From JBCBSZ01 sp039197885 (lineage in GTDB: Bacteria; Actinomycetota; Acidimicrobiia; Acidimicrobiales; Poriferisodalaceae): a stretch of 5,415 nucleotides of DNA. The translations under genes and the position numbers were made by a program. The notes beneath the pieces were generated by a model that was not told the origin of the DNA, searched no databases, and worked only from the letters and a program-made list of their open reading frames with translations. Where the stretch lies: assembly GCA_039197885.1 (NCBI GenBank), contig JBCCTY010000280.1, positions 1 to 5,415 on the forward strand, written 5' to 3'. Positions 1-5,415 of this stretch are shown one piece after another (the first letter of the stretch is position 1; the number at the start of each line of letters is the position of its first letter).

Positions 1-147
1 CAGCCCGGTGGCGATCGTGGTCTTCCCCACACCGGAGTGGGTCCCGGCGACGACGAGGCGCGGCCCGAGGTGGGGCATCAGGTCGCTCTGCTCGGTGGGG
101 CGCCACGGGTCATCGGGCGTCGACGCTGGCACACCCACGGCGTCCAT
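1..147 (-). CDS. cobB: Cobyrinate (hydrogenobyrinate) a,c-diamide synthase, N-terminal part, runs off the left edge
   Basis: Read on the minus strand from the ATG at 147-145, 49 codons stay open to the window edge. After about 28 variable residues comes a beta strand and P-loop, RLVVAGTHSGVGKTTIATGL (residues 30-49; GxxSGxGKT with K42, T43). This is the nucleotide-binding start of the CobB/CbiA amidotransferases, which use ATP and glutamine to amidate the a and c side chains of the corrin ring in cobalamin synthesis. CobQ usually has SDAGKS/T at this point and BioD has TGTDTGVGKT directly at its N-terminus, so CobB/CbiA fits best; the divergent sirohydrochlorin chelatase supports it. The C-terminal glutaminase domain lies outside the window. 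The start is uncertain: an in-frame ATG at 78-76 (MPHLGPRLVV) would give a more usual N-terminus, and neither start has a strong ribosome binding site. Confidence 0.8.
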   Translation of the reverse strand, partial: MDAVGVPASTPDDPWRPTEQSDLMPHLGPRLVVAGTHSGVGKTTIATGL

Positions 148-230
148 GGGAAGCGACGGTCGAAGTCCTCGACGGCCCCGCCTCCCGGATACGGTGACCC
201 CGCCTCCCCGATCGACGCCGAAGGCCGAAC

Positions 231-1253
231 ATGCTCGTCGAGCGCACCGTCTCGATCCCCATCCGCTCCCCCCGGGCGCACCTTCGACCGCCGCGAGGTC
301 CGGCGTCCGCCACCGAGGGGCTCCTGCTCGTCGGCCACGGCTCGCGGTGCGCGATGAGCGCCGACCAGATGCACGCCATCGGCGACCACGTCCAGGCGGC
401 GCTGCCCGGCGTGATGGTCGAGGTCGGCTTTCTCGAGATGACCGACCCGCCGGCCGGCATCGTCCTCGACGCCATGGTCGCCCGGGGCTGCGAACGCATC
501 GTCGTGCTCCCGCTCATGCTGCTCGGAGCGAGCCACGCGAAGAGCGACGTCCCGGCCATCGTCGTCGAGGCCCGCCTGCGCCATCCCGACGTGGAGCTCG
601 CGTTCGGGTCGCCCCTCGGCGTCGTCCCGGAGATGGTCGAGATCGCAGCCGAGAACCTGATGGCGGCCGACGCCACCGGTCTGCCACTGGTCGTCGTCGC
701 CAGGGGGACCAGCGACCCCGATGCCAACGGCGAGGCGTGCAGAGCCGGGCGGACCCTCGCCGAGTGGGTCGACAGTGGCTTCTTGCAGATGGGGTTCACG
801 GGCATGACCTGGCCGTTGACGCCTGACGCCCTCGACGCCGTCCACCGCCTCGGCCACGACCGGGTCGCCGTGTTCTTCTGGTTCCTCTGCAACGGCAAGC
901 TCATCGAACGGGCCCGCGAGCAGATCGCCGAGTTCACCGAGCGGACCGGTGTCGAGGTCGTCGACGCCGGCTACTTCGGACCCGACCCGAAACTGGCCAC
1001 CGTCATCGAGCGTCGCTATCGCGAGGCGTTGTCGGGCACGCCGACGGTCAACTGCGACACCTGCGTCTATCGGGCGCCGTTCCCGGGCATGGAGGACAAG
1101 GCCGGCCAGCCGATCGGCGTCGGCCACTCCCACCTGGCCGCCGAGCACCGCCACGCTGCCCACGACCACGATCACCGTGACGATCACACCCATCGCCACG
1201 ATCACCAGCACCGAGCCGAACCAGGACCGTCAGCGGAACCGAGGCGCCCATGA
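231..1253 (+). CDS. cbiX: Sirohydrochlorin cobaltochelatase, long two-domain CbiX with CxxC and His-rich tail
   Basis: A 340-residue protein predicted to insert Co2+ into sirohydrochlorin in the cytoplasm, the entry step of the anaerobic corrin ring pathway. Domain 1 (about 30-145) opens with LLLVGHGSR (H36) and carries GASHAKSDVP (H102); these are the two histidines expected at the metal site of class II chelatases. Domain 2 (about 150-270) has the long-CbiX signature ARGTSDPDAN (157-166), where R158 takes the place of the first histidine, then GFTGMTWP and FFWFLCNGKLIERA. The end has NCDTCVYR (C275, C278), like the MxCxxC Fe-S motif of Bacillus megaterium CbiX, and a tail with 12 histidines (299-327). 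The ATG is chosen for GAAGG at 220-224, six bases upstream, although it adds some 28 unconserved residues. The gene diverges from cobB and overlaps the next gene by four bases (ATGA). A SirB-type ferrochelatase role is less likely beside cobB. Confidence 0.88.
   Translation: MLVERTVSIPIRSPRAHLRPPRGPASATEGLLLVGHGSRCAMSADQMHAIGDHVQAALPGVMVEVGFLEMTDPPAGIVLDAMVARGCERIVVLPLMLLGASHAKSDVPAIVVEARLRHPDVELAFGSPLGVVPEMVEIAAENLMAADATGLPLVVVARGTSDPDANGEACRAGRTLAEWVDSGFLQMGFTGMTWPLTPDALDAVHRLGHDRVAVFFWFLCNGKLIERAREQIAEFTERTGVEVVDAGYFGPDPKLATVIERRYREALSGTPTVNCDTCVYRAPFPGMEDKAGQPIGVGHSHLAAEHRHAAHDHDHRDDHTHRHDHQHRAEPGPSAEPRRP
1125..1211 (+). repeat. Histidine-rich tail-coding segment with repeated ACGATCAC
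   Basis: This part of cbiX encodes residues 299-327, with 12 histidines mostly alternating with Asp, Arg or Thr. At the DNA level ACGATCAC occurs three times (1168-1175, 1180-1187, 1198-1205), with offsets of 12 and 18 bases, all in frame. The longer CCACGATCACC recurs at 1166-1176 and 1196-1206, exactly 30 bases apart. Such in-frame repeats may let the tail change length by slippage (inference). The likely role is to bind or store cobalt or nickel ions, as proposed for His-rich tails of other CbiX proteins. Confidence 0.7.
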
Positions 1254-2317
1254 CCGACGAGCCCGCGATCGCCGCGACCTACGCCGAAGCGCGAGCGGCC
1301 TTCCTCGACGCGGCAGTGGCAGCAGGAGCGACGGTGACGTCCCACCTGCACCCCGACGTCGGACGAGAGGGTGAGGAGCTCGTCCTCGACGTCGCCGAGC
1401 TCGGACCGTCCGACGCCGAGGCGGCGCTCGTCATCGTCTCGGCGACCCACGGCGTCGAGGGCTACCTCGGGTCGGCGCTCCAGACCGGCACGTTGGCCTC
1501 CGGCCCGTCGCCGACGCGCCACCGACTGGTGATCGTCCATGCGCTCAACCCCTACGGCTTCTCGTGGGTTCGGCGGGTCAACGAGGACAACGTCGATCTC
1601 AACCGCAACTTCATCGACTGGGCCGCCGGTCCACCGGTGAACGCCGACTACGCCTCGATCGCCGAGGCGCTGGTACCTCCGACCGGGACCCCGGAGGACC
1701 AGGACGCGGCGCTGGCCGCCACCGTCGACGAGGTGGGCATCGACCGCTTCCAGGCCATCGTGACCTCGGGCCAGTACGACCATCCAACGGGGCTGTTCTA
1801 CGGCGGCACCGGCCCGACGTGGTCGCACCGCTGGCTCGCAGCGTTCTGCCGTGATCGGCTGGCGGGGGTCCGACATCTGGGCCTGATCGACCTCCACACC
1901 GGGCTGGGCCCGTGGGGCCACGGCGAACTGATCAGCAGCGAGGAGCCAGGCTCCCCCGCGCACCTCCGCCAGCAGGAGTGGTTCGACGACGTGACGAACC
2001 TCAAGGACGGCTCGAGCGTGTCGGCCGAGCTGAACGGCGAGTGGATCGGGGCGCTCGGCCGATTCCTCCCGGACGTCGAGATCACGGCCGTCGCGCTGGA
2101 GTACGGCATGATCGACACGCTCAGCGTCCTGCAGGCGCTACGCGCCGACGCCACCCTCCACGCCCACGGCGACCCGACCGGACCCGACTCGGCGGGCGTG
2201 CGGGCCCAGGTGCGGGCGGCGTTCTGTGACGACGACCCGGCCTGGCTCGCGGCCTGCCGGGAGCGCTACGAAGCCGTCTGCGCGCTCGCGACCGCTCGAC
2301 TGGCCGAGCTCGGCTGA
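1250..2317 (+). CDS. DUF2817 family protein, M14-like zinc carboxypeptidase/amidase fold
   Basis: A 355-residue protein. The sequence shows a carboxypeptidase-like metal site: SATHGVEGY (H67 and E70, the HxxE pair) and LIDLHTGLG (H216, third zinc ligand). VALEYGM (E284) is placed where M14 enzymes carry the catalytic glutamate. The stretch NPYGFSWVRRVNEDNVDLNRNF (100-121, here in parts: NPYGF, RRVNEDN, DLNRNF) is characteristic of DUF2817 and resembles the M14 substrate-carboxylate region. No signal peptide or membrane segment is seen, so it is probably cytoplasmic, and the length is about that of the family. The start ATG overlaps the cbiX stop (ATGA), implying translational coupling, although there is no good ribosome binding site of its own. 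It probably hydrolyses an amide bond of a small peptide or conjugate; the substrate is unknown. A link to cobalamin metabolism is suggested only by position. Confidence 0.82.
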   Translation: MTDEPAIAATYAEARAAFLDAAVAAGATVTSHLHPDVGREGEELVLDVAELGPSDAEAALVIVSATHGVEGYLGSALQTGTLASGPSPTRHRLVIVHALNPYGFSWVRRVNEDNVDLNRNFIDWAAGPPVNADYASIAEALVPPTGTPEDQDAALAATVDEVGIDRFQAIVTSGQYDHPTGLFYGGTGPTWSHRWLAAFCRDRLAGVRHLGLIDLHTGLGPWGHGELISSEEPGSPAHLRQQEWFDDVTNLKDGSSVSAELNGEWIGALGRFLPDVEITAVALEYGMIDTLSVLQALRADATLHAHGDPTGPDSAGVRAQVRAAFCDDDPAWLAACRERYEAVCALATARLAELG

Positions 2318-2387
2318 CGACGACGCCGCCCCTCGAGCGGACGCCTCGCACCGACCGACGGCTCTGTCGTTCCCGCTCGTCGTCGGC
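2318..2387. other. Convergent intergenic gap, possible weak bidirectional hairpin
   Basis: Seventy bases separate the tail-to-tail ends of the DUF2817 gene and the minus-strand membrane gene. GACGACGA (2316-2323) can pair with TCGTCGTC (2377-2384), extended by a G-U and two G-C pairs to 2313/2387, but the loop is about 53 bases. Smaller CGAG/CTCG and CGAC/GTCG pairs lie inside it. There is no T-run, so it is not a classic intrinsic terminator. A folding or termination role is only a possibility. Confidence 0.2.
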
Positions 2388-2858
2388 TCACGCGCCGACC
2401 TCGACCGGCGTGCCCTGATCGTCCGACCCGGGCCCGTCCGCCTGTCCGGGATCACCTCCGGGCGAGACGCGGGCCAGGTCGGGCTCGTAGTGCCCGATCA
2501 GGATCGAGGCGAGCATGATCGTGACCACGTTGTACGGGATGAGATCGACGAAGTAGTCGACCCCGTCGTAGGTGTGGTTCAGGTACATCGACACGAACAT
2601 GTTCCCCACGGCGAGGATCGCGCCGTAGATGCGGGTCCGCGGGATCAGCACGAGGATGCCGATCGTCGCGGCGAACACGTTGCCCGCCACGTTGAGGGCG
2701 GTGGGCGGCGGCTCCTCCGTGACGTGCTCGCCGGACCCCGATCCGAGGGCGGCGAGGAACATCGCGATGGCGACGAGCGCGGCGATCGCCCAGTAGGCGC
2801 GCCGTTCGTTCCTGGTCTCACGGGCCGAGACGCGCGACGGGGCGAGCAGCGAGCTCAT
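2388..2858 (-). CDS. Four-helix integral membrane protein, family not recognised
   Basis: A 156-residue protein read from the ATG at 2858-2856 to TGA at 2390-2388. After a basic N-terminal stretch (to about residue 20, rich in Arg) there are four likely membrane helices: about 21-38, 55-72, 75-93 and 103-122. A short acidic, proline-containing loop (GEHVTEEPPP, 43-52) lies between helices 1 and 2, and LNHTYDGVDYF between helices 3 and 4. The last 30 residues are polar, rich in Gly, Asp and Pro. The positive-inside rule suggests both ends are cytoplasmic. I do not recognise the family; it resembles small hypothetical actinobacterial membrane proteins. The start has no clear ribosome binding site. 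Upstream in-frame codons stay open to about 3125, but they lie antisense to the CHRD gene and read as low-complexity Asp/Arg/Gly sequence, so the inner ATG is preferred. It is transcribed divergently from the CHRD gene. Confidence 0.72.
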   Translation of the reverse strand: MSSLLAPSRVSARETRNERRAYWAIAALVAIAMFLAALGSGSGEHVTEEPPPTALNVAGNVFAATIGILVLIPRTRIYGAILAVGNMFVSMYLNHTYDGVDYFVDLIPYNVVTIMLASILIGHYEPDLARVSPGGDPGQADGPGSDDQGTPVEVGA

Positions 2859-2880
2859 CGGGACGGCGGGGTGGTGGGGG

Positions 2881-2909
2881 TTGACATGCTCCGAACCGTA
2901 CCAAATACT
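2881..2909 (+). promoter_or_regulatory. Predicted sigma-70-like promoter of the CHRD gene
   Basis: TTGACA (2881-2886) is a perfect -35 consensus, followed after 17 bases by AATACT (2904-2909), which matches TATAAT at four of six positions. The predicted transcript would start near 2916, about 70 bases before the CHRD start codon. This is one of the few AT-richer patches in the window. Transcription has not been shown. Confidence 0.5.
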
Positions 2910-2923
2910 GAGCCGGTCCTCAA
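2895..2923 (-). promoter_or_regulatory. Possible divergent promoter of the membrane-protein gene
   Basis: On the minus strand TTGAGG (2923-2918) and TACGGT (2900-2895) are spaced by exactly 17 bases. They match the -35 and -10 consensus at four and three of six positions. A start near 2888 would leave a leader of about 30 bases before the ATG at 2858. The site overlaps the predicted rightward CHRD promoter. It is weaker than that one and is a prediction only. Confidence 0.35.
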
Positions 2924-2934
2924 TACTGAGGACC
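2904..2934. promoter_or_regulatory. Operator-like inverted and direct repeats over divergent promoters
   Basis: GGTCCTCA (2915-2922) and TGAGGACC (2927-2934) form a perfect 8-bp inverted repeat around ATAC. AATACTGAG occurs twice (2904-2912 and 2922-2930), 18 bp apart; over 12 bp the two copies agree at 10 positions. The first copy covers the predicted rightward -10 box, and the dyad covers its transcription start and the leftward -35 box. A dimeric regulator bound here would block both promoters. The cognate regulator is not in the window. Confidence 0.5.
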
Positions 2935-2984
2935 TTCTCATTCCTCGACTCGGCCCACCCCTGGCCTCCGAAAGGTCTCGCACC

Positions 2985-3794
2985 ATGTCCTTCGTCCGCT
3001 TCCTCCTGACGACGATCCGGGGCTTCTTCACCATCCTCGGCATCATCGCCGGCATCGCGGCGATGGTCATCGCCTACTTCGTGATCACCGGCCCGCCGGG
3101 GACCGGCGGCGGTGGCCACGGCCACGGGGGCGCCTCGCTCGAACCCAAGGACGAGATCCCGGTCGTCGTCGACCTCGGGCTCGATCCGCTCGCCGGTGAC
3201 GAGATCGGGCTCGTCTACCAGTCGTGGCTGTCCCCCCAGCAGGAGGCCGAGGAGGAAGACGACGTCCCGGCGGGCGCTCCCGAGGTGTTCCTCTCGACCG
3301 AGCCGTCGACCGACCGGGAGGAGCGCGACTCACGCGGCCACGGCACGCTCGCCTTCAACCGCGAGCTCAGCCGGGCCTACGTGCACCTCGAGGTCGCGAA
3401 CGTCGACCCCGACGACATCAACCTCGTCCACATCCACTGCGGTCGACCCGGCCAGCTCGGGCCGATCATGGTCGACTTCGGGGCGACCGGTGACGTCAGC
3501 GAGTACTTCGCCGACGGCGTGCTGTCCTACGAGATCACCAACGACGACATCGCCGCGGCGACCCAGGGCGAGGGCATCGTCGGAGCGGTCACGGCCGGTT
3601 GCCCGATCATCCAGACGATCCCGGGCGACCGGCACCGGACCGTCGCCGGCATGGCCCACATCGCCGCCGAGGGCGAGCTCTACTTCAACGTCCACACCGT
3701 CCAGCAGACCTTCTACGGCGACATCCGCGGCCAGCTCCAGCCCGTCCCCGCCGACGAGATCGCCGACGCCGTCATCGACCTGGGCGGCAACTGA
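2985..3794 (+). CDS. Membrane-anchored CHRD-domain protein
   Basis: A 269-residue protein. Residues 1-15 are polar and basic, then a hydrophobic helix (about 14-35, ending AYFVITG) serves as an uncleaved anchor or signal peptide, so the rest should lie outside the membrane. A Gly/His spacer (GGGGHGHGG, 41-49) and an acidic stretch with EAEEEDD (87-93) follow. The CHRD domain (about 117-254) is recognised by AFNRELSRAYVHLEV (123-137), LVHIHCGRPGQLGPI (147-161) and, near the end, YFNVHT with YGDIRGQL (233-251). C152 and C206 could form a disulfide. CHRD domains were first described in chordin and are widespread in bacterial surface proteins; their biochemical role is not settled, though conserved histidines hint at ligand or metal binding. 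The ATG has AAAGG at 2971-2975, nine bases upstream. An open frame extends much further upstream, but it runs through the DUF2817 gene end and antisense to the membrane gene. Confidence 0.83.
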   Translation: MSFVRFLLTTIRGFFTILGIIAGIAAMVIAYFVITGPPGTGGGGHGHGGASLEPKDEIPVVVDLGLDPLAGDEIGLVYQSWLSPQQEAEEEDDVPAGAPEVFLSTEPSTDREERDSRGHGTLAFNRELSRAYVHLEVANVDPDDINLVHIHCGRPGQLGPIMVDFGATGDVSEYFADGVLSYEITNDDIAAATQGEGIVGAVTAGCPIIQTIPGDRHRTVAGMAHIAAEGELYFNVHTVQQTFYGDIRGQLQPVPADEIADAVIDLGGN

Positions 3795-3834
3795 CCGACG
3801 CTCGGCCCGCTCGAACCGCCAGACCGCACCCACG

Positions 3835-3840
3835 AAGGAG
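3835..3840 (+). promoter_or_regulatory. Ribosome binding site fixing the GTG start of the VOC gene
   Basis: AAGGAG lies nine bases before GTG 3850-3852. It decides this start over the open frame that continues upstream antisense and out of phase through the CHRD gene. The 55 bp between the CHRD stop and this start hold no terminator-like hairpin. Confidence 0.65.
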
Positions 3841-3849
3841 ACCTCGAAC

Positions 3850-4401
3850 GTGACCACTGCGCCCGCTCTGCGATTGAGCCACACGACCATGTCGGTGAGT
3901 GACATCGACGCCATGCTCGACTTCTACGGCGACGTCCTCGGCTTCCACGTCACCAACCGTGGCGAGGTCGGCGATGGCACCGAGATGGCCTTCATCTCGC
4001 AGGATCCGTCGGAGCACCACCAGATCGTGTTCGTGACCGGTCTCGAGGCCGGCGAGCACGCGTTCGTCATGGCCGACCACCTCGCGTTCCGCACCGGCAC
4101 GCTCGACGACCTCCGTGCCATCGGCGCCAAGCTCGACGAGGCCGGTGTCGAGGGAGTCATCCCGATCGACCACGGCAACGCGTGGTCGCTCTACTTCACC
4201 GATCCCGAGGGCAACGGCCTCGAGTGCTTCGTCGACTCGCCCTTCCACGTCGCCCAACCCTTCGCCGGCGGGCTCGATCTGTCGGCCAGCGACGAGGAGG
4301 TCGCTGCCGCGACGCACGCCGAGATCGAGCAACGGCCCGAGTTCGCTGCGATGAGCGACTGGCGGGCCGACTTCGAGGCTCGCCTGGCCGGGGGGCGTTG
4401 A
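3850..4401 (+). CDS. VOC-superfamily, one-domain extradiol-dioxygenase-like protein
   Basis: A 183-residue protein with one pair of beta-alpha-beta-beta-beta modules of the vicinal oxygen chelate fold. The predicted metal ligands are H11 (RLSHTTM), H77 (DHLAFRTGTLDDL) and E125 (GLECFVD), the 2-His-1-Glu set of extradiol dioxygenases. Y115 precedes E125 by ten residues, the same spacing as the catalytic Tyr250 and Glu260 of BphC. H56-H57 (EHHQIVF) aligns by eye with the HHT segment that supplies BphC's acid-base histidine. The length matches one-domain BphC-type enzymes of about 190 residues. After residue 130 comes a tail common in this group (LDLSASDEEV, then an acidic helix). An Fe(II)-dependent ring cleavage of a catechol-like substrate is the favoured inference, but VOC folds also serve as glyoxalases, epimerases and resistance proteins. 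It starts at GTG behind AAGGAG, and its stop is three bases before the next gene. Confidence 0.8.
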   Translation: MTTAPALRLSHTTMSVSDIDAMLDFYGDVLGFHVTNRGEVGDGTEMAFISQDPSEHHQIVFVTGLEAGEHAFVMADHLAFRTGTLDDLRAIGAKLDEAGVEGVIPIDHGNAWSLYFTDPEGNGLECFVDSPFHVAQPFAGGLDLSASDEEVAAATHAEIEQRPEFAAMSDWRADFEARLAGGR

Positions 4402-4404
4402 TCC

Positions 4405-5325
4405 GTGCAGATCGGGATCAACGGGTCGAACACCCTGCTCAGCGCGGACCTCGGCGCGTTGCGGGCCGACATCACCGCGGCCGAGGACGACGGGTTCAGC
4501 GCCTACTGGCTCGCCCAGTCGGGCAGCATCGACGCGCTCACCGTCTTCGCCTCGCACGGCGAGGGCAACGGCACCACCGAGCTCGGCACCGCCGTCATCC
4601 CCACGTGGACGGTGCACCCGCAGGCGATCGCGGTCCAGGCGTTGACGACCCAGGCGGCGATCGGTGGGCGGCTCGTCCTCGGCCTCGGGCTGTCGCACGA
4701 GCCGACGGTGCGCGACCGGTGGAAGCTGTCGTGGGAGCGGCCGATCCGACAGATGCTCGACGCCCTCGACATCCTCCAACCGCTGCTCGCCGACGGAGCC
4801 GCCGAGCACGACGGCACCTTCTGGAGCTACAGCGGCGAGATCCAACACGTCGCCTCCCCACCGAAGGTGATGCTCGCCGCCCTCGGCGAGCAGATGCTCC
4901 GGATCGCCGGGAGTCGGACCGATGGCACGGTGCTGTGGTGCGTCGGACCGAACGTGCTCCGCGAGCACATCGCCCCGACCATCAACGACGCTGCTGCAGC
5001 GGCTGATCGACCGGAGCCGGCGATCGTGTGCTCGCTCCCGGTGTGGGTCACCGACGATCCGACCGCGGCGCGGTCCCTCCTCGACGCGGTGCTCGCCAAC
5101 TACGCGGCGCTCCCCAGCTACGCGGCGATGCTCGACCGCGAGGGCGTCTCGGGCGTGGGCGGGCTCGCTCTCGTGGGTTCGGAGGCCGAGGTCACCGATG
5201 GGATCGGTGCGCTGGAGGATGCCGGAGCGACCCAGCTGTCGGCCGCGCCGGTCGGCGGCTCCCCGGAGGAGACGGAGCGCACGAGGTCGGTGCTGGTGGC
5301 GGCCCAGGCCGCGAGGAGGCGCTGA
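4405..5325 (+). CDS. F420-dependent LLM-class oxidoreductase, MSMEG_4879-like
   Basis: A 306-residue luciferase-like (TIM barrel) protein that by family would use the deazaflavin F420 for hydride transfer. MQIGINGSN forms the first strand; AAEDDGFSAYWLAQ (25-38) and LGTAVIPTWTVHP (60-72) are typical core strands and turns. GGRLVLGLGLSHEP (87-100) is the LLM hallmark, with a serine-histidine pair near the expected cofactor site. VMLAALGEQMLRIAG, TDGTVLWCVGP and LPSYAAMLDREG agree with the MSMEG_4879 family (TIGR03564) as I recall it. It starts with GTG at 4405, just three bases after the VOC gene; the purine run GGGGG at 4391-4395 may act as its ribosome binding site. It lies between a VOC dioxygenase-like gene and a short-chain dehydrogenase, which suggests a shared pathway. 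The substrate cannot be read from the sequence, and FMN use cannot be excluded. Confidence 0.85.
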   Translation: MQIGINGSNTLLSADLGALRADITAAEDDGFSAYWLAQSGSIDALTVFASHGEGNGTTELGTAVIPTWTVHPQAIAVQALTTQAAIGGRLVLGLGLSHEPTVRDRWKLSWERPIRQMLDALDILQPLLADGAAEHDGTFWSYSGEIQHVASPPKVMLAALGEQMLRIAGSRTDGTVLWCVGPNVLREHIAPTINDAAAAADRPEPAIVCSLPVWVTDDPTAARSLLDAVLANYAALPSYAAMLDREGVSGVGGLALVGSEAEVTDGIGALEDAGATQLSAAPVGGSPEETERTRSVLVAAQAARRR

Positions 5326-5326
5326 C

Positions 5327-5415
5327 GTGGACCTCGGCATCGACGGCCGGAGCGCGATCGTCTGCGCATCGAGCAGGGGGCTCGGCTTCGCGTGCGCCGA
5401 TGCGCTCGCCCGCGA
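5327..5415 (+). CDS. Short-chain dehydrogenase/reductase (SDR), N-terminal part, runs off the right edge
   Basis: The GTG at 5327-5329 opens a frame that continues to the window end (29 codons and two bases). It lies one base after the preceding stop, with a near-perfect ribosome binding site AGGAGG (5314-5319) seven bases upstream. The residues GRSAIVCASSRGLGFACADA (7-26) form the first beta strand and the glycine-rich nucleotide-binding turn of SDR proteins. ASSRGLG replaces the usual TGxxxGIG, and such A-S-S-x-G-L-G forms are known among FabG-like 3-oxoacyl reductase relatives. NAD(P)(H)-dependent oxidation or reduction of an alcohol or ketone is expected. The Tyr-x-x-x-Lys catalytic motif lies outside the window, so activity and substrate cannot be judged. 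It is clearly the third gene of the VOC-LLM cluster. Confidence 0.8.
   Translation, partial: MDLGIDGRSAIVCASSRGLGFACADALAR

Noticed and set aside
148..230. Cobalamin riboswitch between cobB and cbiX
   Set aside because: Only 83 bp are available, and I see no B12-box-like sequence; the element needs about 200 nt.
78..1211. A 377-codon minus-strand frame opposite cbiX
   Set aside because: No family motif; it mirrors cbiX codons, and its hydrophobic start is the complement of the His-rich tail. The real minus-strand gene here is the short cobB start in another frame.
2313..2387. Intrinsic terminator between the convergent genes
   Set aside because: The longest stem has a loop of about 53 bases and no T-run; kept only as a low-confidence intergenic note.
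2226..2984. Upstream extension of the CHRD frame by 253 codons
   Set aside because: It crosses the end of the DUF2817 gene and runs antisense to the membrane gene; the translation is Arg/Asp-rich, and the inner ATG has a ribosome binding site followed by a membrane anchor.
2859..3125. Upstream extension of the minus-strand membrane-protein frame
   Set aside because: It overlaps the start and anchor region of the CHRD gene antisense and crosses the predicted promoters; composition looks non-coding.
3772..5340. A 522-codon open frame on the minus strand opposite the VOC and LLM genes
   Set aside because: It is antisense to two genes with clear family motifs, and its translation is Arg/Gly/Asp/Val-rich low-complexity sequence. 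Long antisense frames are expected at this GC content.

Overview
This is a GC-rich stretch with codon use typical of an actinobacterium: third positions are nearly all G or C, GTG starts are frequent, and genes overlap or abut. The family mix (a MSMEG_4879-like F420-dependent luciferase-fold oxidoreductase, a one-domain extradiol-dioxygenase-like protein, a long CbiX) fits Actinomycetota, perhaps Acidimicrobiia. The taxonomic guess is inference only.

Left block (1-2317): a divergent cobalamin-synthesis locus. The first 49 codons of a cobyrinate a,c-diamide synthase (CobB/CbiA type) leave the window on the minus strand. Facing away from it, 83 bp off, is a long two-domain sirohydrochlorin cobaltochelatase (CbiX) with a C-terminal CxxC motif and a strongly histidine-rich tail. 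Its stop codon overlaps (ATGA) the start of a DUF2817/M14-like zinc-peptidase homologue, so the two are probably translated together.

Middle block (2388-3794): a divergent pair of envelope genes. A four-helix membrane protein of unknown function reads left, and a membrane-anchored CHRD-domain protein reads right. The 126 bp between them holds two predicted, overlapping, divergent sigma-70-like promoters. Over both lie a perfect 8-bp inverted repeat and an 18-bp-spaced direct repeat, a layout expected of a shared operator.

Right block (3850-5415): a tight rightward cluster of a VOC/extradiol-dioxygenase-like protein, an F420-dependent LLM oxidoreductase and the start of a short-chain dehydrogenase. 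They are separated by 3 and 1 bp, as in an operon, which suggests a small oxidative or catabolic module with unknown substrate. No terminator is evident between the CHRD gene and this cluster (55-bp gap), so the CHRD promoter may also feed it. No RNA genes, CRISPR arrays or insertion sequences were seen.
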